A DNA stretch of 47,418 nt from Lachnospiraceae bacterium UBA7196. GTDB lineage: Bacteria > Bacillota > Clostridia > Lachnospirales > Lachnospiraceae. Of the stretch, positions 42,575 through 47,418 are shown in pieces. Every line of letters starts with the position of its first letter. The stretch's first letter is position 1. Both the position numbers and the translations under genes were made by a program. The notes under the pieces are model-generated. The model did not search any database, was not told the DNA's origin, and was given only the letters and a program-made list of their open reading frames with translations. The stretch spans positions 1 to 47,418 of the forward strand of contig DKUU01000030.1 in assembly GCA_002490835.1 (NCBI GenBank), written 5' to 3'.

Positions 42575-43639
42575 TTATAATCCTCCTTCTATCCCTAGTG
42601 TTGAAGAGTTCCCCGTATCAGACGGATCGGTCTCTTCCGGCATATCTCCCGCATCAGGCGCTTCCGGTTCTTCGGATTCACCAGTATCATCTCCTGTGTC
42701 AGGCAGATCGGGTATTTCCGGTCCTTCGGACTCACCGGAATCGTCTTCCGTATCAGACGGATCGGTCTCTTCCGGTTTTTCGGATTCATCGGGATCGTCC
42801 CCTGTATCAGGCGGATCAGGTGTTTCCGGTTCCTGAGGCGCGTCTTCAGTATCGGGTGAATCTGACGGGTCGGTCTTTTCCGGCTCTTCGGATTCGTCCC
42901 GCACATCCGGGGATTCCGAATCGTCCTGTGTTTCACAGTTTCCGCAGATACAAACGCGTCGGCCTTCATCGTCCGTGTAATCAAAACTGCAGATTTGCTC
43001 TATTTGAAATCCGCAGTCATAGCAGATTTGTTTGTGATGCAGCTTATCTTCGTTCATCTCATAATACCAGACGTAATGTTCCTCAACGAACGGTTCGCAG
43101 CCCTGACAGTAGGACGTTTTGTCCAGAGCACATCTGATTTGATGACTCGTTTCGTCCGCTGGTTCGCAGATCATGGTATGCGACTGTTCCATGCACCATT
43201 GATAACCGCAGACACAGGTATAGCGTTTGCCGGCATAGGTTTTTCCCTCGTAAAAAATCGTATCGCGTTCCCAACGGTCGATTCTGTGAGGACTCGTCAG
43301 GTCACCGTTTTCTTTGCAGTCCGCGCAGTGTCTGGTGTGCGTTTTTTCATTGATCTGGCAATATTCCCAATGATGGGTGTGCGTGTAACATACGGGATCA
43401 AAGCATTGTTCCGGTATGGTAGAAATCTTTTCTTCCAGCAAAAGAATGTCCGCTGCATACAGGCTGGCGCCGCCCCGGGTTCCCCCGTAGACCAGATTTC
43501 CGTGAGAGGCCAGTGCTCTTGCTGACGCTGCCTGTACATCCGGCATCCCTGATGTGAAGAACAAAAGAGTGAGCAGAAGAAATGCCTGCAAAAAATGTTT
43601 TTTCAGTCTTTTGCGCTGTATTTTTGTCAGGTTTCTCAT
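42575..43639 (-). CDS. Secreted Cys/His-rich protein with acidic proline tail
   Basis: A 354-residue exported protein. Signal peptide at about 12-38 (KHFLQAFLLLTLLFFTSGMPDVQAAS). Residues 40-75 carry the motif shared with the gene downstream (LASHGNLVYGG, then YAADILLLEEKI). Residues about 80-240 hold three or four zinc-ribbon-like repeats of the form H-x-W-x-Y/C, H-x-x-x-C-x-x-C (for example HTRHCADC and HHKQICYDCG, plus CVCGYQWC and CICGNC). The last 110 residues are Pro/Asp/Glu/Ser-rich imperfect repeats (EETDPSDTxD, PDLPDTGDD), probably an extended wall-spanning linker, with no sorting signal at the end. It overlaps the upstream gene by 4 bp and ends 5 bp before the next. Confidence 0.8.
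   Translation of the reverse strand: MRNLTKIQRKRLKKHFLQAFLLLTLLFFTSGMPDVQAASARALASHGNLVYGGTRGGASLYAADILLLEEKISTIPEQCFDPVCYTHTHHWEYCQINEKTHTRHCADCKENGDLTSPHRIDRWERDTIFYEGKTYAGKRYTCVCGYQWCMEQSHTMICEPADETSHQIRCALDKTSYCQGCEPFVEEHYVWYYEMNEDKLHHKQICYDCGFQIEQICSFDYTDDEGRRVCICGNCETQDDSESPDVRDESEEPEKTDPSDSPDTEDAPQEPETPDPPDTGDDPDESEKPEETDPSDTEDDSGESEGPEIPDLPDTGDDTGESEEPEAPDAGDMPEETDPSDTGNSSTLGIEGGL
42600..42905. repeat. Imperfect Pro/Asp/Glu coding repeats
   Basis: Degenerate repeats of about 30-60 bp with shared cores such as GTATCAGACGGATCGGTC and TCTTCCGG. They encode the acidic proline-rich tail of the secreted Cys/His protein and may expand or contract. Confidence 0.6.
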
Positions 43640-44637
43640 GGATTCACCTCCCCAGCGGACGGCATCAGGTGGAGGGTATTGGAGTCCTGCTCATAGCGGT
43701 AGAAGAGTGCGCTGCGTGAAAGAGCCTCCATTTTATCTTCCAGTTTCTTGTCTGTATCTTCTAATTTTTTGTCCTTATCTTCCAACCTTTTGTCCGTATC
43801 CTCCAGTTTTTTGCTTTTTTCCTCCATCTGCTGCAGGGCTTTATTCATATCTTGTTCCAGCTGCTTCACACTTATAGAAAACTTTTCCAGCTGCGCGTCA
43901 AGTTCCTTTATATTTTGATCAACCGCTTTATCCAGATTCCGCTGTACTGCGGATAATTCCTTCCAAAGTTTTTCATCCTCTGTTTTCAGCGACGCGACCG
44001 ATTCCCGTATGCCCGTAATCTCCGTGTAAGTCCGGGAAATCTCTGTGCGGACATCCTTGATCTGCGTTTGCAGGGCGGGGAGTTTTTCACGGTCCACCGT
44101 CTGCATCATATTGCTTAACTCTGTCAGCTTACTTTCCATCTGTCTGACATTTTCTGTCGCTTTTTTCACGGAACTTTCCAGAGTATTCAGTTTTTCTTTA
44201 CTTGTCGTGTCGGTTTCGCTTCGTTCGACGATCACTTTGGAGACTTCCTTTTCCACGGTTTCCATGGTCTTTTGCAATTCCTGTACCTTTTCTTTCAGTG
44301 CGTCTGTGTCCGTCAGGTATTCCTGCCGCAGAGCGTCGTCGGCACTCTGGGACAGATATTCTTTCATCTTTTCCTCATAAGTAGCGGCGACAAGCCCCTG
44401 CGCTTCCTCCTCCATACTCGTAAGCAGCTCGCTTTCCTGCAGAAGTTTTGCTTTTTCGGCAGCTTCCTTTTCCTTCTTTTCATGGGCGGTATAGCCCCAC
44501 CAAAAGAGCAGCAGCAGTACTACGATAATTACCGCGACCGCGGCTATCACCGCAAAAGAGAGTTTGTCCTCCCGGCACTCCGGATCCTCGCGCTTCTCAC
44601 TTAAATAATCTGACACTTTTGTCATAAATTCTCGCAT
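43636..44637 (-). CDS. Membrane-anchored coiled-coil protein (first gene of a surface operon)
   Basis: A 333-residue protein with a short cytoplasmic N-terminus (1-25, rich in charged residues), one transmembrane helix (about 26-48, LSFAVIAAVAVIIVVLLLLFWWGY), and a long extracellular coiled coil over nearly the whole remaining length. Near the end are perfect heptads KKLEDTDKRLEDKDKKLEDT. The C-terminal 25 residues (LFYRYEQDSNTLHLMP) look like a small folded cap. AAGGAGG lies five bases before the ATG. It overlaps the next gene by 4 bp (ATGA), so the three genes form one translation-coupled unit. The role could be a tether or scaffold for the two secreted proteins. Confidence 0.8.
   Translation of the reverse strand: MREFMTKVSDYLSEKREDPECREDKLSFAVIAAVAVIIVVLLLLFWWGYTAHEKKEKEAAEKAKLLQESELLTSMEEEAQGLVAATYEEKMKEYLSQSADDALRQEYLTDTDALKEKVQELQKTMETVEKEVSKVIVERSETDTTSKEKLNTLESSVKKATENVRQMESKLTELSNMMQTVDREKLPALQTQIKDVRTEISRTYTEITGIRESVASLKTEDEKLWKELSAVQRNLDKAVDQNIKELDAQLEKFSISVKQLEQDMNKALQQMEEKSKKLEDTDKRLEDKDKKLEDTDKKLEDKMEALSRSALFYRYEQDSNTLHLMPSAGEVNP
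43738..43821. repeat. 21-bp tandem repeat encoding heptads
   Basis: About four copies of a 21-bp unit (CTTCCAGTTTCTTGTCTGTAT and variants) encode the seven-residue coiled-coil repeat KKLEDTD/KKLEDKD. Copy number could vary without frameshift. Confidence 0.7.
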
Positions 44638-44840
44638 AGTTACCTCCTTTTATAAGTGTTTACTTGTTCTGTTTTCAAGGTTCTTTCGCAAAATTTGGAA
44701 TGATGCGGCGATTCGCCATGGATCCGTACATAGTACGGAATAAAGTATACTTTAAGGTGACTCCAAAGATTGTATACTTACGATATCAAAGAATCGTTGG
44801 TATTACAATATTGGAATGATGCACAATTTTTAAACAAATA
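44638..44840 (-). promoter_or_regulatory. Upstream region of the surface operon with several inverted repeats
   Basis: This stretch has no gene. It holds the perfect palindrome AAAGTATACTTT (44742-44753), the inverted repeat TCCGTAC-ATA-GTACGGA (44723-44739), GGCGA-T-TCGCC (44707-44717), and a direct repeat TTGGAATGATGC at 44695-44706 and 44811-44822, 116 bp apart. No consensus sigma-A promoter with a good -35 was found on the minus strand, which suggests regulator-dependent transcription. Confidence 0.5.
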
Positions 44841-44884
44841 AAAAGCCAGAGGACGCTTTTATATATGATGCGCTCTGACTTTTT
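44841..44884 (-). terminator. Rho-independent terminator of map
   Basis: AAAAGCCAGAG-GA-CGC pairs imperfectly with GCG-CTCTG-A-CTTTT across a 13-base loop. On the minus strand it is followed by CTTTTTATTTG. It lies about 40 bp after the map stop codon. Confidence 0.75.
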
Positions 44885-44921
44885 CTGTCACAAACGGTAT
44901 TACGTGCTATAAAATTTATGT

Positions 44922-45794
44922 TCAATATGTTAAAATCTCGTAACCGTCTTCGGTTACGGCCAGCGTCACTTCCCATTGCGCGGAAGGCAGCCCGTCATCG
45001 GTGTAGACTGTCCAACCGTCCTCATCGTCAATGTAGATATTTGCTTTTCCCATATTGACCATGGGCTCGATGGTAAAGACCATGCCGGGTACCATCAGCA
45101 TCTCCGTGCCTTTTCTCGTCACATAGCTGACAAAGGGCTCTTCGTGAAATTCTAAGCCAATGCCATGACCGCCGATTTCCCGCACGATAGAATAGCCGTG
45201 CTGTTTCGCGTAATCGTTGATGGCCTGCGCCATATCCCCCAGAAAATTCCAAGGTTTTACCTGCTTCAGGCCCACGTCGATGCACTCCCTTGCCACCTGC
45301 ACGAGGTTTCGCGTCTCTTCCGGTACATTGCCCAGCATGAACATTCGCGAAGAATCGGAAAAGTAACCGTTATAAATAGTAGAAACATCCACGTTGACAA
45401 TGTCGCCGTCTTTTAAGAGGCGGTTTGCATCGGGAATGCCGTGGCAGACCACTTCATTAATAGAAGTGCAGACGCTTTTCGGATAGCCGTCGTAACCGAG
45501 CGGCGCGGCGATCCCGCCCATCGCTTCCGTCATTTCGCGCACGATCCTGTCGATCTCTTCCGTACTCATGCCGATACAGATCTTTTTCTCGATCTCATCC
45601 AGAATGGCAATGTTCAATTTGCTGCTTTCGCGGATGCCCTGTAATTGTTCGGGGGTCTTTAAGATATCGTGGCTTGGCACGATACATCCCTTGAGCTCAT
45701 AGCTTTCGATCTTTTCGTCCATTGCCATGTGGCAGGATTTATATTTTTTTCCGCTGCCGCACCAGCATGGGTCGTTTCTTCCTAATTTTTTCAT
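44922..45794 (-). CDS. map: Type I methionyl aminopeptidase with N-terminal SEC-C motif
   Basis: Removes the initiator methionine from new proteins. The 290 residues begin with a SEC-C zinc motif (GRNDPCWCGSGKKYKSCH, about 5-22) that may tether the enzyme to the ribosome. The catalytic domain has the metal ligands in VNVDVSTIYNGYFSDSSRMF, GHGIGLEFHEEP, VFTIEPM and QWEVTLAV, all in the standard order (D, D, H, E, E). The SEC-C-fused form is common in Clostridia and differs from the short map of ribosomal-protein operons. It has its own promoter and terminator. Confidence 0.97.
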   Translation of the reverse strand: MKKLGRNDPCWCGSGKKYKSCHMAMDEKIESYELKGCIVPSHDILKTPEQLQGIRESSKLNIAILDEIEKKICIGMSTEEIDRIVREMTEAMGGIAAPLGYDGYPKSVCTSINEVVCHGIPDANRLLKDGDIVNVDVSTIYNGYFSDSSRMFMLGNVPEETRNLVQVARECIDVGLKQVKPWNFLGDMAQAINDYAKQHGYSIVREIGGHGIGLEFHEEPFVSYVTRKGTEMLMVPGMVFTIEPMVNMGKANIYIDDEDGWTVYTDDGLPSAQWEVTLAVTEDGYEILTY

Positions 45795-45814
45795 GTCATG
45801 TCATCTCCGAATAG

Positions 45815-45842
45815 ATTATAACACAATCTTTGAAAATGTAAA
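45815..45842 (-). promoter_or_regulatory. Sigma-A promoter of map
   Basis: On the minus strand TTTACA (45842-45837), a 16-bp spacer and consensus TATAAT (45820-45815), about 20 bp before the map start codon. It is divergent from the MATE promoter and only 20 bp from it. Confidence 0.65.
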
Positions 45843-45861
45843 TCTTATCGGAAAATATTGA

Positions 45862-45890
45862 TTGCGCATCCGTGAAAGATAGGATAGAAT
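45862..45890 (+). promoter_or_regulatory. Sigma-A promoter of the MATE gene
   Basis: TTGCGC (45862-45867), a 17-bp spacer and TAGAAT (45885-45890), about 40 bp before the start codon. Confidence 0.6.
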
Positions 45891-45931
45891 GAAATAATTG
45901 ATGCAAAAACAGGGCGGAAACGGAGATTATC

Positions 45932-47329
45932 ATGGAAAAAACAAGAAAGAAACAGAATCCTTTCATAGGCGACAGGGCGTTTTATAAGATGGTACTCCTC
46001 ATCGCCGTCCCCATTATGGTGCAAAACGGTATCACGAATTTTGTGGGGTTACTGGATAATATCATGATCGGGCAGATTGGTACGGAACAGATGTCAGGCG
46101 TGGCGATTGTAAACCAGCTCCTCTTTGTCTATCAGCTTTGCCTGTTTGGCGCCGTGTCCGGCGCCGGTATTTTTACGGCACAGTATTTCGGACAGAAGAA
46201 TCCGGAAGGCGTTCGCCATACTGTCCGTTTCAAGCTTTGGATCGTCATGGTGATTACACTTATCACGGTTTTGTTGTTCCTGCTTACGGGGGACAGTCTG
46301 ATTTCCGTTTATCTGCAGGGAGACGGTACCGCTGAGAGTGCTGCGGCTACGCTTTATTACGGCAGGCAGTACCTTGCTATTATGCTGCCCGGCCTGATTC
46401 CTTTTGCGCTGATGCAGGTCTATTCCAGCACACTGCGGGAATGCGGACAGACCGTACTGCCCATGAAGGCGGGTGTGATCGCCGTCTTTGTAAATCTGGT
46501 CTTAAATTACATATTGATCTATGGGAAACTTGGCCTGCCGGCGCTCGGCGTACAGGGTGCGGCTCTGGCCACCGTTGCGTCCCGCATCGTGGAGGCCGCC
46601 GTTGTACTGATCCACACGCACACGCATCGGGAGGAAAATCCTTTTGTGGAAGGACTTTACGCAACTTTGAAAGTTCCGGCAAATCTCATGACAAAGATCA
46701 TCGCGAAAGGGACGCCCCTCCTTTTGAATGAGACCCTTTGGGCCGCGGGTATCGCTATGCTCACGCAGTGTTATTCCACGCGGGGGTTAAGCGTCATTGC
46801 TGCCCTTAATATCTCCAATACGATCAATAATGTGTTTAATATTGTTTTTATTGCATTGGGCGACTCGGTTGCCATCATTGTTGGCCAGCTTCTGGGAGCG
46901 GGAAAAATGAAAGAAGCGAAAGATACGGATACCAAAATGATTGCTTTTTCGATTTTCAGCTGCACGTTGGTAGCTCTGGTGATGCTTGTGCTGGCGCGGT
47001 TTTTCCCGCTCCTTTACAAGACAGACGGCGAGGTGCGCGCCCTTGCGGCCCGCTTTATTATGATTACAGCCCTTTTCATGCCTCAGAATGCCTTCCTGCA
47101 TGCGTCCTATTTTACGCTGCGCTCCGGCGGCAAGACAGTTATCACATTTCTTTTTGACAGCGTCTTTGTCTGGTGCGTGAGCGTGCCGATCGCTTACGCT
47201 CTGAGCCGTTTTACGGCGCTTCCTGTCCTTGCCGTCTTTGTGTTCGTGCAGATGGGGGACTGGATCAAGTGTGTGATCGGGTTTGTATTGGTGAAGAAAG
47301 GCGTGTGGCTGCAAAATATTGTTTCTTAA
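45932..47329 (+). CDS. MATE family efflux transporter
   Basis: A 465-residue inner-membrane antiporter of the multidrug and toxic compound extrusion family, with 12 predicted transmembrane helices. Family features include the first helix VPIMVQNGITNFVGLLDNIMIGQIG, EQMSGVAIVNQL, GAGIFTAQYFGQ and the second-half equivalent GDSVAIIVGQLLGAGKMKEAK. The start ATG has GGAG six bases upstream. It is a single gene with its own promoter, divergent from map. The substrate and coupling ion (Na+ or H+) cannot be read from the sequence. Confidence 0.95.
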   Translation: MEKTRKKQNPFIGDRAFYKMVLLIAVPIMVQNGITNFVGLLDNIMIGQIGTEQMSGVAIVNQLLFVYQLCLFGAVSGAGIFTAQYFGQKNPEGVRHTVRFKLWIVMVITLITVLLFLLTGDSLISVYLQGDGTAESAAATLYYGRQYLAIMLPGLIPFALMQVYSSTLRECGQTVLPMKAGVIAVFVNLVLNYILIYGKLGLPALGVQGAALATVASRIVEAAVVLIHTHTHREENPFVEGLYATLKVPANLMTKIIAKGTPLLLNETLWAAGIAMLTQCYSTRGLSVIAALNISNTINNVFNIVFIALGDSVAIIVGQLLGAGKMKEAKDTDTKMIAFSIFSCTLVALVMLVLARFFPLLYKTDGEVRALAARFIMITALFMPQNAFLHASYFTLRSGGKTVITFLFDSVFVWCVSVPIAYALSRFTALPVLAVFVFVQMGDWIKCVIGFVLVKKGVWLQNIVS

Positions 47330-47376
47330 GTGAGACTTGCCTCGTCAAAATAGCTTTATCGTTTTGATTGGAAAAG

Positions 47377-47397
47377 GCGCAGTTTAAAACTGCGCCC
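47377..47397 (-). terminator. Terminator of a minus-strand gene beyond the window
   Basis: GGCGCAG (47377-47383) pairs with CTGCGCC (47391-47397), with AT pairs extending inward. On the minus strand it is followed by TTTTCC, so it ends a transcript entering from the right. It could also serve the MATE gene weakly. Confidence 0.65.
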
Positions 47398-47418
47398 AGA
47401 CTGTCAAAAAAGGTCAGC

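Noticed and set aside
1..47418. tRNA, rRNA, insertion sequences, prophage or integrase genes
   Set aside because: No cloverleaf-like sequence with a TTCGA arm, no rRNA core sequence, no transposase or integrase motifs and no terminal inverted repeats with target duplications were recognised by eye.

Overview
The window is 47.4 kb of a low-to-mid GC Gram-positive chromosome. The best fit is a motile member of the Lachnospiraceae (class Clostridia, Bacillota). This rests on the cdaA-cdaR-glmM operon, the mbl-flhO-flhP-like cluster, a comFC-yvyF pair, a methionine aminopeptidase with an N-terminal SEC-C zinc motif, consensus sigma-A promoters with strong AGGAGG ribosome-binding sites, and secreted proteins with no sign of an outer membrane. 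The taxonomic call is inferred from gene content and order. No rRNA, tRNA, CRISPR array, transposase or prophage gene was seen.

Layout. 1-4.2 kb: a Uma2-type nuclease gene, a large hybrid histidine kinase, and a 56-residue 2[4Fe-4S] ferredoxin. 4.2-10.5 kb (minus strand): a MerR-type regulator, dnaB, rplI and gdpP; then rpsR, ssb and rpsF under one clear promoter; then a small DUF951 gene. 10.5-13.3 kb: a sirtuin, leuA and an HPr protein. 13.3-25.2 kb: one long minus-strand run of twelve genes with short gaps, from the mbl promoter to glmM. It reads mbl, two flagellar rod/hook genes, a flgJ-like rod-binding protein, recD2, comFC, yvyF, two uncharacterised membrane proteins, cdaA, cdaR and glmM. 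It joins cell shape, flagellar rod assembly, DNA processing and c-di-AMP synthesis. The c-di-AMP phosphodiesterase GdpP lies about 6 kb away, so both making and breaking of the messenger are present.

25.2-28.9 kb is a plus-strand accessory insert between housekeeping genes. It has a probable type I toxin-antitoxin locus (a 30-residue hydrophobic peptide with a convergent antisense RNA), a predicted ABC-class ATPase, and an AAA ATPase with a DUF4143 nuclease-like domain. Four near-palindromic repeats at an exact 32-bp period precede the AAA gene. 28.9-35.2 kb: uvrA and uvrB, with a cell-surface protein gene directly upstream of uvrB. 35.2-41.2 kb: a mannose-1-phosphate guanylyltransferase, a D-lactate dehydrogenase, and a metG operon with an alpha/beta hydrolase and a small secreted repeat protein. 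41.3-44.6 kb: a tight three-gene operon for one membrane-anchored coiled-coil protein and two secreted proteins that share a 30-residue motif. 44.9-47.4 kb: map, a divergent MATE transporter, and the terminator of a gene beyond the window edge.

The strongest candidates for undescribed biology are the toxin/antisense locus with its mirrored 5' ends, the 32-bp operator-like array, the three-gene secreted operon, and the membrane genes that travel with cdaA.
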